Shown: positions 35,296 to 43,865, counted from the first letter of the stretch. The stretch: 64,000 nt of DNA from Aurantiacibacter luteus (GCF_001010945.1 NZ_LBHB01000002.1:434001-498000); one strand, 5' to 3'. The notes: generated by a model not told the origin, from the letters alone. Numbers and translations are program-made.

Positions 35296-35391
35296 ACGCA
35301 ACATCGGCCCTTGGGGCCGCAAGCGCGACCGCGCGCCCGCAGTGCAGCTTGCCTGCGCGTCTAGCGAGGAAGAACCCGTGGAGGCGGGTTC
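35296..35391 (-). repeat. Structured intergenic repeat, copy C, inverted
   Basis: Read on the reverse strand, hairpin 1 is GAACCCG/CGGGTTC (35391-35372), which touches the stop codon of the SleB-type gene. Hairpin 2 is GCGCG/CGCGC with a GT loop, and hairpin 3 is CGGCCC/GGGCCG with a CAA loop. CCTCGCTAGACGC and CTGCGGGCG are shared with copy A. Copies B and C face each other and fill the whole gap between the convergent xthA and SleB-type genes. Confidence 0.72.
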
Positions 35392-36046
35392 ATCTATAAA
35401 ATATGTGTCGGTTGATGGTCGCACGCGCCGTCATGCGCCCGGCCCAGCGGGGGCGCACGTGGGTGGCGTGGAAATACAGCGCGTCGCCCGCCGGGCTGTC
35501 CCACTGGTCGCGGTGGGCGATCCGGGCCACGGCCTGGGCGCGGGTCCAGGCGGCACCGGCGCCAGGCTCGGGGATGCGTCCGCCGCGAACGAAGCTGAAC
35601 TGCGAGCGCTGGGTGACGACCGAGCAATAGTCGTCGGGAAAGGCATCGCTCTCGGCACGGTTGATGATGACGCGAGCGACCGCGAGCTGGCCTTCCAGCG
35701 ATTCGCCGCGAGCTTCGAAGTAAATGGCCTGCGCGAGGCAGCGCACTTCGGGCGCCAGCGCGGAGGTATCGGTTTCTGCGACCAGCTCGGCGAGGGTGGC
35801 GGCATCGCTGGCGGCGACATCGTCCGCGGCGGCCTGTTCCGGCGTGATCTCCTGCACGGTTTCGCTGGCGACAAAACGCACCTGCGGCTCCGGCGGGGAA
35901 AGGGGTTCGACCTGTTCGAGCGGAGTCTGTTCGACTGGCTCAGCCCGATCCTGGGCCTGGGCACCGCTACCGGCGGTGACGATCGGTGTGGCAAGCAATA
36001 CGGCAGCCAGCGCGCCCGCGCCGACCCGCAAGGGTGTGAACGTCAT
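35390..36046 (-). CDS. SleB-type cell wall hydrolase
   Basis: A 218-residue exported protein. A signal peptide ends near GAQAQD, followed by an acidic, proline-rich spacer to about residue 95. The C-terminal hydrolase_2 (SleB/CwlJ) domain starts at VRCLAQAIYFEARGES with the catalytic Glu, and contains QLAVARVIINRA and GDALYFHATHVRPRW. Family members cleave peptidoglycan glycan strands as lytic transglycosylase-like enzymes. In this non-sporulating lineage it probably takes part in wall remodelling. Its stop lies within copy C of the repeat. Confidence 0.85.
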   Translation of the reverse strand: MTFTPLRVGAGALAAVLLATPIVTAGSGAQAQDRAEPVEQTPLEQVEPLSPPEPQVRFVASETVQEITPEQAAADDVAASDAATLAELVAETDTSALAPEVRCLAQAIYFEARGESLEGQLAVARVIINRAESDAFPDDYCSVVTQRSQFSFVRGGRIPEPGAGAAWTRAQAVARIAHRDQWDSPAGDALYFHATHVRPRWAGRMTARATINRHIFYR

Positions 36047-36249
36047 TGGTTGGTGTACTTAGGGCGGTGAGCGAGCTGGCAGGTCTGCGGTTCGCGGCGC
36101 TTTCGCGCGCGGTCACATCACCACGGTCGATCCCAATGGACCTGCAGGTCAACTCCCCGTCTGCGCGCCGCCAGCAATCGCCTCATTGCGAAAGAAGGTC
36201 GGCCTACGCTTTCGAAGTCGCGGGCCAGATAGCCGTCGCGGAACGAGAG

Positions 36250-36591
36250 TCAACCTTTGGCAACGGGCGGGTCGAGGAATCGTTCACCATCTCGGATGTC
36301 GATCTCGAGAATCCAGAGATCCGGATCCTGCTGCCGTCGCCGGTCGCACCAGTCGGCGAAATCGCGCGGATCTTCAATGTCTTCCGCCTTGGCGAGGACC
36401 CATTTGCGGTCCTTGCCCGGCTGTGGCATCCGCTCGTAGGCACGCAACTTTGTGCCATTTTCGCCACAGATTATTATCAAGGTTCCGGCGTCGCGTTCAC
36501 CCTTCGCGATAACCGTGGCGAAGCCGCCCGCTGCCTGGACCTGCCGGATCAGGCCCGAAACCTCGAGGTGGACGGGCAGGCGCGCATCCAT
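36250..36591 (-). CDS. DUF1491 family protein
   Basis: A 113-residue DUF1491 protein, a small soluble alphaproteobacterial family of unknown function. Family-like segments are RLPVHLEVSGLIRQVQAAGGFATVIAKGE, the beta segment GTLIIICGENG, and the C-terminal DPDLWILEIDIRDGERFLD. The ATG at 36591 lies 4 bases from the thioesterase stop codon, so it ends a short operon with the thioesterase and ptsN genes. No catalytic motif is apparent. Confidence 0.8.
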   Translation of the reverse strand: MDARLPVHLEVSGLIRQVQAAGGFATVIAKGERDAGTLIIICGENGTKLRAYERMPQPGKDRKWVLAKAEDIEDPRDFADWCDRRRQQDPDLWILEIDIRDGERFLDPPVAKG

Positions 36592-36592
36592 G

Positions 36593-37075
36593 TCAGGTGC
36601 CCGGCCGGCGGTAACCGGCAAGGCCCGACAACGCGATGTGCGAGCGCATGAAAGTGCCGGTGCCGCGGCCGATCTCCTCGCCGTCCTCGTCGACCAGGTG
36701 TGCCTCGGCAATGAACACGCGGCGCCTGCCGCTCACCCAGCGCCCTTCGGCCACCACCTTGCCGCTTTTGAGCGGCTTGGTGAAATGCAGGTTGAAGCCG
36801 GTGGTCAACAGGAAACGGTCGGACACCAGCGAATTGGCGGCGTAAAAGGCCGCATCGTCGAGCATCTTGAAATAGAGCGTGCCATGCGTCGCCCCGGCGG
36901 CGTGGAAGAAGTCCTCGCGCGTGGCAAAGGTGATGCGCGCCCGGCCCGCACCGATCACTTCCAACTGCGAATCGAACAGGGCGTTCACCGGGGCGGAGGC
37001 GTAGAGCGCCTCCAGCGCGCGGAAATGCGCCGCTTCGCCAGCGGCAGCGGCCGCATTGTCGTCAGGCGGCGTCAC
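36593..37075 (-). CDS. PaaI-type hotdog thioesterase
   Basis: A 160-residue hotdog-fold protein. The active-site region shows ATREDFFHAAGATHGTLYFKMLDDAAFYAANS, the helix and preceding loop that bind the acyl-CoA thioester in PaaI/YbgC-like enzymes, followed by the strands TTGFNLHFTKPLKSGKVVAEGRW. The substrate is probably an acyl-CoA but is unspecified. Its start overlaps the ptsN stop by 14 bases. Confidence 0.85.
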   Translation of the reverse strand: MTPPDDNAAAAAGEAAHFRALEALYASAPVNALFDSQLEVIGAGRARITFATREDFFHAAGATHGTLYFKMLDDAAFYAANSLVSDRFLLTTGFNLHFTKPLKSGKVVAEGRWVSGRRRVFIAEAHLVDEDGEEIGRGTGTFMRSHIALSGLAGYRRPGT

Positions 37076-37553
37076 GGTCCGTCACGTTGGTGATCAGCGC
37101 ATAGAGCGCCTCGGCATCGGGCGCGTCGGACAGCGCTTCGTGCATGCGTTCGTCTCGCACCATGCGCGAGATCGCCGCCAGTGCGTGCAGGTGGGTCGCG
37201 CCGCAGTTCTCGGGAGAGACGAGCCCGAACACGAGATCGACCGGCAGGCCGTCGGCGGCTTGAAAATCGACCGGCTTCTCCAGCCGGATCAGCGCCGCCA
37301 GCGGGCGATTTATGCCCGGAATGCGCGCGTGCGGGATGGCGACCCCGCGCCCGAAGCCCGTGCTCCCAAGCTTCTCGCGCTCGTCCAGCCCCTCCAGCAC
37401 CAGGTCGGCATCGAGATCCCAGGCGGCAGCGAAGCGGCGAGCCAGGGTCTCGAGTATCTCTTCCTTCGACGCGGCGCTTTCGAGCGCCACGGCATCGGGG
37501 CTGAGGGCAAAATGGGTGGTCATCGGCGAAAGATCTTCGGTTGTCGCTGTCAT
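37062..37553 (-). CDS. ptsN: PTS IIA-like nitrogen regulatory protein PtsN
   Basis: A 163-residue EIIA-Ntr domain protein. The phosphorylated histidine is His75 in GVAIPHARIPG. It ends the PTS-Ntr phosphorelay (PtsP, PtsO, PtsN), which senses nitrogen and carbon state and controls potassium transport and other processes; PtsP and PtsO are not in this window. A start at the internal Met11 (37523) would give the usual 153-residue protein and is equally possible. It sits downstream of hpf, the same order as in many proteobacterial rpoN regions, although rpoN is not here. Confidence 0.92.
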   Translation of the reverse strand: MTATTEDLSPMTTHFALSPDAVALESAASKEEILETLARRFAAAWDLDADLVLEGLDEREKLGSTGFGRGVAIPHARIPGINRPLAALIRLEKPVDFQAADGLPVDLVFGLVSPENCGATHLHALAAISRMVRDERMHEALSDAPDAEALYALITNVTDRDAA

Positions 37554-37643
37554 GGCCCGGCAGCGCGCGGAAGGCGGCGCCGTGGAAGCAGCGGTTCCAG
37601 TAATTCGATCCCGATCGGCCGCGCGAGGGGCAGCCGCCGGGCG

Positions 37644-38219
37644 TTAGCGGGACGGTTCGACCCAGCCGATCGACCCGTCAGCGCGGCGATAGACCATATT
37701 ATGTCGCCCGGTGCCAGCGTTTTTGAAGAACATCGCATTGGTATTGCGAAGGTCCAGCATCATCACCGCGTCCGAAACGCTGCATTCGGGGATGTCGACG
37801 CGAGTCTCGGCGATGACGGGCGGCGCGTCCTCGACGATCTCGGTCTCGTCTTCGGTGTCGAAGGGCGAGGCGAAGATCGTGTAGGCCGCATCCTCTTCCT
37901 GCGCGGCGCGATCATGCGCCTCGTGCCGGTCCTTGAGCCGGCGCTTGTAGCGGCGCAGCTGCTTCTCGATCTTGTCGGCGGCCTGGTTGAACGCCTCGTG
38001 CGCGTCGTGCGCCTGCCCGTGGCTCTTGAGGATCAGCCCGTGATTGACGTGGAGGACGATGTCGGCGGCAAAGGCGCTGGACGGCGCCTTGCCGAAAGTG
38101 ACCGTGGAGGAAAGCGCGCGGCTGAAATGCTTGTCGACGATTGTCGTGAGACGGTCCGAAGCGTGTTCCTGCAAAGCTGCTCCGGTATCGACCTGGTGGC
38201 CCGACACGCGAATATCCAT
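37644..38219 (-). CDS. hpf: Long-form ribosome hibernation promoting factor
   Basis: A 191-residue long-form HPF. Residues 1-105 are the S30AE domain that binds the mRNA/tRNA channel of the 30S subunit (MDIRVSGHQVDTG, then ADIVLHVNHGLILKSHGQAHDAHEAFNQAADKIEKQLRRYKRR). An acidic linker leads to a C-terminal dimerisation domain (PECSVSDAVMMLDLRNTNAMFFKNAGTG), which joins two ribosomes into inactive 100S dimers in stationary phase. It precedes ptsN by 90 bases. Confidence 0.94.
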   Translation of the reverse strand: MDIRVSGHQVDTGAALQEHASDRLTTIVDKHFSRALSSTVTFGKAPSSAFAADIVLHVNHGLILKSHGQAHDAHEAFNQAADKIEKQLRRYKRRLKDRHEAHDRAAQEEDAAYTIFASPFDTEDETEIVEDAPPVIAETRVDIPECSVSDAVMMLDLRNTNAMFFKNAGTGRHNMVYRRADGSIGWVEPSR

Positions 38220-38272
38220 GGGCGGTTTTCCTTCCTCTTGTCGTCGTTACCCACCGATGTGGGAGCGACAGG

Positions 38273-38959
38273 TCAACTAGTCCAGAGGGGAGATTGCAGC
38301 GTTGCGAGAAACACTTTGTGCCGGGCCAATTCGTCGGCGGACGGAGCGTGCGGGCGCGGCGGGCGCAGTTTGCCGGTTGTGGGCCGGAATACAGCGACTT
38401 CGACGACGTTGTCGCTCGCCACATCGGCCGCCAGCTCCAGCCCGATCTGCCGTCCGCCCGTCAACTCGACATAGACCTGCGCCAGCAATTCGGCGTCCAG
38501 CAGCGCGCCGTGGAGCACGCGGTGGCTGCGATCGACTCCGTAACGGCTGCACAGCGCGTCGAGCGAATGCTTGGCCCCGGGATGGCGGCGGCGGGCGATC
38601 GCGAGGGTATCGATCATTCGGCTCTGGCACACGGCTTCGCGCTGACACCGGCCGAGTTCGTGGTTGAGGAAGCCGAAGTCGAACTGCGCGTTGTGCGCCA
38701 CCAGTGGAGAATCGCCGAGAAATTCGAGCAGCTCCTCCATCCCGTCGCGGAACAGCGGCTTGTCGGAGAGGAAAGCGGAAGAAAGGCCGTGCACCCGCTC
38801 GGCCTCCATCGGCATGTCGCGCTCGGGATTGTAATAGGCGTGATAGGTGCGGCCCGTGGCGACGCGGTTGATCATCTCGATGCAGCCGATTTCCACCATG
38901 CGGTCGCCGGTGGCGGGGTCGAGGCCGGTGGTCTCGGTATCGAAGATGATTTCGCGCAT
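38273..38959 (-). CDS. dnaQ: DNA polymerase III subunit epsilon
   Basis: A 228-residue DEDDh 3'-5' exonuclease, the proofreading subunit of the replicative polymerase. Exo I is FDTETTG (Asp6, Glu8), Exo II is VAHNAQFDFGFLNHEL, and Exo III is HGALLDAELLAQVYVEL with the catalytic His and Asp. The C-terminal tail (RPTTGKLRPPRPHAPSADE) resembles the region binding the polymerase subunit. It is the last gene of the leftward ori-proximal operon ppsR-maf-aroE-coaE-dnaQ. Confidence 0.94.
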   Translation of the reverse strand: MREIIFDTETTGLDPATGDRMVEIGCIEMINRVATGRTYHAYYNPERDMPMEAERVHGLSSAFLSDKPLFRDGMEELLEFLGDSPLVAHNAQFDFGFLNHELGRCQREAVCQSRMIDTLAIARRRHPGAKHSLDALCSRYGVDRSHRVLHGALLDAELLAQVYVELTGGRQIGLELAADVASDNVVEVAVFRPTTGKLRPPRPHAPSADELARHKVFLATLQSPLWTS

Positions 38960-38985
38960 GGGGACTTTATCGAGTCGGCATGGGG

Positions 38986-39585
38986 CTAGTGCAAGCCTGC
39001 CCGAAAGGTTGCCACCAGCGCGGCGACCTGCTGCGCGGTCTCCTCCAGCGTGGTCCCGGTGTCGATGACGTGATCGGCGCGCGCGCGCTTCTCGGCGTCG
39101 GGCACCTGCAGGGCGAGGATGCGGGCGAATTTCTCCGCCGTCATCCCGTCGCGCGCCAGCACGCGATCGCGCTGCACCTCGGCCGGGGCGGAGACGACGA
39201 CGACGGCATCGACCAGCGCCTGCGATCCCTTTTCGAACAACAGGGGGATGTCGAAGACCACCAGCGGGGCATCGGCATGGGCGGCGAGGAACGCCTCTCG
39301 CGCGCGGGCAACGGCGGGGTGCACGATCGTCTCCAGCCGGGCGAGGGCATCGCGGTCGCCGAAGACCAGCGCGCCGAGCATGGCGCGATCCACGCCCGCA
39401 GGTCCGGTGCTGCCCGGAAAGGCGGCCTCGATGGCGGGAACCAGCAGTCCGCCCGGGCCCTGCATCGCGTGGACTTCGCGGTCGGCATCGAAGACCGGCA
39501 CGCCCTCGGCCTCGAACATGGCGGCGACCGTGCTCTTGCCCATGCCGATGGAGCCGGTGAGGCCGATGACGTGCGGGCGGCTCAC
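38986..39585 (-). CDS. coaE: Dephospho-CoA kinase
   Basis: A 199-residue P-loop kinase that performs the last step of coenzyme A synthesis. Walker A is GSIGMGKS (11-18); the substrate and lid segments are VFDADREVHAM, VVFDIPLLFEKG and RDRVLARDGMTAEKFARILALQ. The GTG start at 39585 overlaps the aroE stop (GTGA), which supports it over other starts. dnaQ follows after 26 bases. Confidence 0.94.
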   Translation of the reverse strand: MSRPHVIGLTGSIGMGKSTVAAMFEAEGVPVFDADREVHAMQGPGGLLVPAIEAAFPGSTGPAGVDRAMLGALVFGDRDALARLETIVHPAVARAREAFLAAHADAPLVVFDIPLLFEKGSQALVDAVVVVSAPAEVQRDRVLARDGMTAEKFARILALQVPDAEKRARADHVIDTGTTLEETAQQVAALVATFRAGLH

Positions 39586-40439
39586 GGCGAGAGCATGGCG
39601 CGCAGCTCGGCATCGCCGTGCTCGCGCGGCGGCTTCACGCCGAAGAACCGCTCGAAGGCGGCGGCGGCCTGGCCGATCAGCATGGACAGGCCGTCGACCG
39701 TGCGGAAGCCCCGCGCGCGCGCCTCCGCCAGCAGGGGGGTTTCGAGCGGGTGGGTGACGATGTCGTAGATCACGCTGCCGGGCGGCACGTGGCTGAAATT
39801 TAGGGCCAGCGCCGGCTGCCCTGCCATGCCGAGCGGGCTGGCGTTGACGACGAGGTCGAGGCAGCCCTCGCGGTCGTCGAAGGCGAAATCGGTCGGCGCG
39901 GCGAAGTGCGAGAGCGGGGCGACGTGGTGTTCGCCCTCCGGGTCGATTTCTTCCAGCAGGGCGCGTGCCTTGGCCTCGTCGCGGCCCGCCAGGACGATGG
40001 TGAAGCCATGCTCGGCCAGCGCCGCCACGATGGCCCGCGCCGCGCCGCCGGTGCCCAGCACGCGGGCCATGCGGAACCAGTGGGTCTCGGCAAGGTCGGC
40101 CGCGAGCGGCTCCAGGAAACCCGCGCCATCGGTATTGCTGCCGATCAGCGCGCCGTTGTGGCGGCGGGTGACGGTGTTGACCGCTCCAACCAGCTCGGCG
40201 CCGATCTCCAGCCGGTCGAGCAGGGGCAAGATCGCCTGCTTGTGCGGCATGGTGACGTTGCACCCGCGCCAGTCCGGGTCGTCGCGCCGCGCGGCCACGT
40301 ATGCGGCGAGGTCCGCGGGCGCCACCCGGTGCGCCTCGTAGCGCGCGTCGACGCCTAGCTTGCCGAGCCAGTGGTTGTGGATCGCCGGCGACTTCGACTG
40401 GGCGATGGGATCGCCGATGACCTCCGCATAGGCGCTCAT
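39582..40439 (-). CDS. aroE: Shikimate dehydrogenase (NADP+)
   Basis: A 285-residue shikimate dehydrogenase of the aromatic amino-acid pathway. Substrate-binding motifs are [14 protein letters not shown] (residues 9-22) and [12 protein letters not shown] with the catalytic Lys, plus NTDGAGF. The nucleotide-binding loop is [11 protein letters not shown], and NASPLGM marks the C-terminal side. The start at 40439 overlaps the maf stop (ATGA). Confidence 0.95.
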   Translation of the reverse strand: MSAYAEVIGDPIAQSKSPAIHNHWLGKLGVDARYEAHRVAPADLAAYVAARRDDPDWRGCNVTMPHKQAILPLLDRLEIGAELVGAVNTVTRRHNGALIGSNTDGAGFLEPLAADLAETHWFRMARVLGTGGAARAIVAALAEHGFTIVLAGRDEAKARALLEEIDPEGEHHVAPLSHFAAPTDFAFDDREGCLDLVVNASPLGMAGQPALALNFSHVPPGSVIYDIVTHPLETPLLAEARARGFRTVDGLSMLIGQAAAAFERFFGVKPPREHGDAELRAMLSP

Positions 40440-41014
40440 CGCGGCAGTTCGCCGAGATCGCGCAGCGCGCCCAACACTTCGAGCAGCGGCATCCCGAGCA
40501 CGGTGAAATGGTCGCCTTCGATGCGCTCGAACAGCTGCACGCCCATGGCCTCGATCCGGAACACGCCGACGCACTGGCCGACTTCGGGCCATTCGGCGGC
40601 GAGGTAGCGCGTGATGAAGTCCGCGCTCAGGTCGCGCACGTGCAGCCGCGCCTCGCTGACGTGGCTCCAGCGCAGTTGCCCCCCGCTCGAAAGCGCGGCG
40701 CCCGAATGCAGCATCATGGTCCGGCCCGAGAAGAAGCGCAGGTGCTCGGCGGCCTGCTGGCGGCTGGCGGGCTTGTCGAACCGCTGTCCCTCGACCGAGA
40801 CCACCGAATCGCTGCCGAGCACCGGGTAGGGTCCGCCCGGCACCGAGAGCGCCTTGGCCTCGGCCAGCGCGCCGGCGACGAAGGCGGGCGGCACCTCGCC
40901 CAGCTCGCGTTCCAGCGCGCGCTCGTCGAGCTGGGCGGGCTGGCACATGAATTCGACGCCCGCGGCCTCCAGCATGGCGCGGCGCGAGGCGGACTTGGAG
41001 GCGAGGACGAGCAT
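40436..41014 (-). CDS. maf: Maf/YceF-type nucleotide pyrophosphatase
   Basis: A 192-residue Maf-family protein. Family motifs are [16 protein letters not shown] at the N-terminus, [17 protein letters not shown] in the middle, and the C-terminal region around [31 protein letters not shown]. Maf enzymes hydrolyse non-canonical or modified nucleoside triphosphates and help protect nucleotide pools. It sits between ppsR and aroE in the conserved origin-proximal operon. Confidence 0.93.
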   Translation of the reverse strand: MLVLASKSASRRAMLEAAGVEFMCQPAQLDERALERELGEVPPAFVAGALAEAKALSVPGGPYPVLGSDSVVSVEGQRFDKPASRQQAAEHLRFFSGRTMMLHSGAALSSGGQLRWSHVSEARLHVRDLSADFITRYLAAEWPEVGQCVGVFRIEAMGVQLFERIEGDHFTVLGMPLLEVLGALRDLGELPR

Positions 41015-41024
41015 CGTGCGGCTT

Positions 41025-41870
41025 TCAGATGGGCTTGGGGCCGAGACGCGGCGGGATGTCGCGCGCAGCGCGCTCCTGGCACAGCTTGATGATGGCAGCC
41101 GCGCTTTCCTCGATCGAGCGGCGCGTCACGTCGATCACCGGCCAGCCGTTGTCGGCGAACATCCGCCTTGCAAAGGCGATTTCCGCCTTCACGCGCTCCT
41201 CGTCGACATAGGCGGTCTCGGTCCGCTCGTTCAGGGAGAGCAGGCGATTGCGGCGGATCTGGATCAGCCGGTCGTGCGCGGTCGTGAGACCCACCACCAT
41301 GGGATGGCGCAGGCGGAACAGCAGGTCGGGCGGCGGGCTTTCGACCACCAGCGGGATGTTGGCGACCTTGAACCCGCGGTTCGCGAGGTAGATGCTGGTG
41401 GGCGTCTTGCTGGTGCGCGATACGCCCGCGAGCACGATGTCCGCCTCCTCCCAGTTCTCCCAGCCGATCCCGTCGTCGTGGGCGATGGTGAACTGGATCG
41501 CATCGACGCGGGCGAAATAGGCATCGTCCATGCGGTGCTGGCGACCGGGGCGGCCGTGCGCCTCCTGCCCCAACTCCTTTTCCAGCGCGAGCGTCACCGT
41601 CTCCAGCGCGTCGGCGTGCGGCAGGCCGAGCGCGACGCAGCGTTCCTCCAGCCGGGTGCGCAGGTCCTCATTCACCAGTGTATAGAGCACGAGGCCGGGA
41701 TTGGCCTTGAACTCGTCGAACAGGCGGCCGAGATGCTGGCTGCTGCGCACCATCGGCCAGAAATGGCGGACAACGCCTTCTTCGTCGAACTGCGCGAGGG
41801 CGGCCTTGGCGACCATTTCCAGCGTCTCGCCGGTGGAGTCGGACAGCAGGTGAAGGTGCAGGCGGGTCAT
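41025..41870 (-). CDS. ppsR: Pyruvate, phosphate/water dikinase regulatory protein
   Basis: A 281-residue DUF299 protein, a bifunctional ADP-dependent kinase and Pi-dependent pyrophosphorylase that switches PEP synthase or pyruvate phosphate dikinase off and on. The P-loop-like motif [18 protein letters not shown] begins at residue 149; the N-terminus is [14 protein letters not shown]. The ATG at 41870 gives the usual start; earlier starts lie in the origin region. This family flanks the chromosome origin next to hemE in Caulobacter and other alphaproteobacteria, an important clue to oriC here. Confidence 0.93.
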   Translation of the reverse strand: MTRLHLHLLSDSTGETLEMVAKAALAQFDEEGVVRHFWPMVRSSQHLGRLFDEFKANPGLVLYTLVNEDLRTRLEERCVALGLPHADALETVTLALEKELGQEAHGRPGRQHRMDDAYFARVDAIQFTIAHDDGIGWENWEEADIVLAGVSRTSKTPTSIYLANRGFKVANIPLVVESPPPDLLFRLRHPMVVGLTTAHDRLIQIRRNRLLSLNERTETAYVDEERVKAEIAFARRMFADNGWPVIDVTRRSIEESAAAIIKLCQERAARDIPPRLGPKPI

Positions 41871-42171
41871 GTGGATATGCGGGTGCATAAACCACGGGAG
41901 GGGGCTGCGGACAAGCACTGGACCCGAATGTGCCCCCGCTGCCGGCCGATTCGCCCAGCACAAATCCGCAGGGACAGATTCTTGTCCGCAGGCTGTGGGT
42001 AGCGGGGAGAAGCTTTGCTTGACGGCGCGGCCACGCGAGTCGATGGCCCCGGAGCGCCGGGGAAACCCGGGAGGATTCCGGTGACATCGCGTTTTCCCCG
42101 CAATTCACAGGGCCAACAGAGTCCAGAATCCTTTTATAAATCTATTTATTTATTGGATTGGACCTACCCGA
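41870..42171. other. Probable chromosomal replication origin (oriC)
   Basis: The 301-base gap between divergent ppsR and hemE has origin features. An AT-rich tract (42127-42162, with 42131-42154 almost pure A/T) could unwind. DnaA-box-like 9-mers are TGTGGATAT (41870-41878, 8/9 match to the reverse complement of TTATCCACA), TGCGGACAA (41906-41914), TTGTCCGCA (41982-41990) and TGTGGGTAG (41994-42002). CTGCGGACAAG and CTTGTCCGCAG (41905, 41981) are an exact 11-base inverted repeat. Six GANTC sites lie at 41948, 41977, 42037, 42074, 42119 and 42126. ppsR-ori-hemE is the Caulobacter arrangement, and flanking genes point away on both sides. Confidence 0.82.
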
Positions 42172-43188
42172 ATGCCCGGACCGCTCCTCGATAACCTGCT
42201 CGGCACGCGGACCGAGAGGCGGCCCGTCTGGCTGATGCGGCAGGCCGGGCGCTACCTGCCCGAATACCGCGCGCTCAGGGCCGAGAAGGGCGGTTTCCTC
42301 GAGCTGGTCTATGACAGCGAGGCCGCCGCCGAGGTGACGGTCCAGCCGATCCGCCGCTTCGGCTTCGACGGGGCGATCCTGTTCTCCGACATCCTGATCG
42401 TGCCGCACGCGCTGGGGCAGGACCTGTGGTTCGAGGCGGGCGAGGGGCCGCGGCTGGCACCGCCGCTGGTCGACGGGGCCTGGCAGCAGCTCGAGGCGGC
42501 GCGCCATCACTTCGATCCGGTCTACGAGACCGTGCGCCGCACTCGCGCCATGCTGGCGCCCGAGGTGACGATGCTGGGCTTTGCCGGCAGCCCGTGGACC
42601 GTGGCCACCTACATGGTGGCGGGCGCGGGCTCGAAGGACCAGGGTGCGGCGCGCAGCCTTGCCTGGCGCGATCCGGGCGCGTTCCAGTCGCTGGTCGACG
42701 CGATCGAGGCAGCAACCGTCGAATACCTCATCGGCCAGATCGACGCGGGCGCGGAGGCGGTGCAGCTGTTCGACAGCTGGGCGGGGTCGCTCAGTCCGGC
42801 GCAGTTCGAGCGCTGGGTGATTGCCCCCAACGCCCGGCTCGCGGCGGCCATCCACCAAGCGCGGCCCGGTATTCCCGTTATCGGGTTTCCCAAGGGTGCG
42901 GGCGCGAAGCTGCCGGCCTATGCGCGCGAGACGGGGGTGGACGCGCTGGGCATCGACGAAACGCAGGACTGCGCCTGGATCGACGCCCAGCTGCCCGCTG
43001 ACATGCCCGTGCAGGGCAATCTCGACCCCATGCTGCTGCTGGCGGGAGGGCCTACGCTGGACGCGGCCGTGGACGCCATCCTTGCGGCTTTCGCAAACCG
43101 TCCCCATGTGTTCAATCTCGGCCACGGGATCGACAAGGAGACGCCGATCCCGCACGTCGAGCGCCTGCTCGCGAGGCTCCGCGGCTGA
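42172..43188 (+). CDS. hemE: Uroporphyrinogen decarboxylase
   Basis: A 338-residue decarboxylase that converts uroporphyrinogen III to coproporphyrinogen III in heme synthesis. The N-terminal signature RPVWLMRQAGRYLPEYR with the substrate-binding arginines is at about 17-33; GFAGSPWTVATYMVAG and FDSWAGSLSP mark the active-site barrel; FNLGHGIDKETP is the C-terminal signature. It is the first gene to the right of oriC. hemJ follows. Confidence 0.96.
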   Translation: MPGPLLDNLLGTRTERRPVWLMRQAGRYLPEYRALRAEKGGFLELVYDSEAAAEVTVQPIRRFGFDGAILFSDILIVPHALGQDLWFEAGEGPRLAPPLVDGAWQQLEAARHHFDPVYETVRRTRAMLAPEVTMLGFAGSPWTVATYMVAGAGSKDQGAARSLAWRDPGAFQSLVDAIEAATVEYLIGQIDAGAEAVQLFDSWAGSLSPAQFERWVIAPNARLAAAIHQARPGIPVIGFPKGAGAKLPAYARETGVDALGIDETQDCAWIDAQLPADMPVQGNLDPMLLLAGGPTLDAAVDAILAAFANRPHVFNLGHGIDKETPIPHVERLLARLRG

Positions 43189-43241
43189 ACCCGCAAGAAT
43201 CGGATGACGGCGGGCCTGCGTGGGCCTAGACAGCGGGCAGA

Positions 43242-43694
43242 ATGGCTTTCCTCGCGACGATCTATTTCTGGCTCAAGGCCGGGCACATCATCTTCATGGT
43301 GTTCTGGATGGCGGGCCTGTTCATGCTGCCGCGGCAGATGATCTACATGGCCCCCGCCGCCGCTGGGTCGGAGGAAGAGGCGCTGTGGGCGAAGCGCAGC
43401 GGGCTGCTGCGGCGGATAATCCTCACGCCCAGCCTGATCGTTACCTGGGTGCTGGGCCTGCTGATGGCCGCGCAACTGGGCCTGTTCAGCGGCGCGGGCG
43501 GGCTCGGATGGCTCCACGCCAAGCTGCTCTTCGTCGTCATCCTGACCGGCTTCCACGGTTTCCTGGTGGCCAAGGCAAAGGCGATGGCGCGTGGCGAGCG
43601 ACCTTTGAGCGAACGCCGGCTGCGCATGATCGGCGAAGTGCCCGGTGTGCTGCTGGCGATCATCGTCGTGCTGGTCGTGGTCAAGCCGTTCTGA
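43242..43694 (+). CDS. hemJ: Protoporphyrinogen IX oxidase HemJ
   Basis: A 150-residue membrane protein with four hydrophobic helices. The HemJ signatures are present: the histidine in WLKAGHIIFMVFWMAGLFMLPR near the N-terminus and the His/Lys pair in WLHAKLLFVVILTGFHG. HemJ oxidises protoporphyrinogen IX to protoporphyrin IX, later in the same pathway as the upstream hemE, which supports the call. Older annotations call the family UPF0093 or CopD-like. It is separated from hemE by 53 bases. Confidence 0.9.
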   Translation: MAFLATIYFWLKAGHIIFMVFWMAGLFMLPRQMIYMAPAAAGSEEEALWAKRSGLLRRIILTPSLIVTWVLGLLMAAQLGLFSGAGGLGWLHAKLLFVVILTGFHGFLVAKAKAMARGERPLSERRLRMIGEVPGVLLAIIVVLVVVKPF

Positions 43695-43722
43695 TTTTTC
43701 GCCGCGCCGCGCATCTGGCGAA

Positions 43723-43751
43723 TTGACCCGACCCTCTCGCGGGCATAGACC
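43723..43751 (+). promoter_or_regulatory. Candidate rho promoter
   Basis: TTGACC (43723-43728) and TAGACC (43746-43751) are separated by exactly 17 bases. Transcription would start near 43758, leaving a leader of about 108 bases before rho, long enough for the autogenous control known for rho in other bacteria. Confidence 0.45.
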
Positions 43752-43865
43752 CGCACTCACCACCGGCGAAGGATCGCCCGCGACCAGAGCGGCGATCCGG
43801 GTCTGCTTTCTCCAAGCCCCTTAGGCCTGCCGGCATCCCAACGAATACAACGGAATACCAAAGAC

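Noticed and set aside
42131-42154. A CtrA-type TTAA-N7-TTAA site in the origin
   Set aside because: TTAT-N7-TTTA can be picked out, but each half has a mismatch and the tract is almost pure A/T, where such matches arise by chance.
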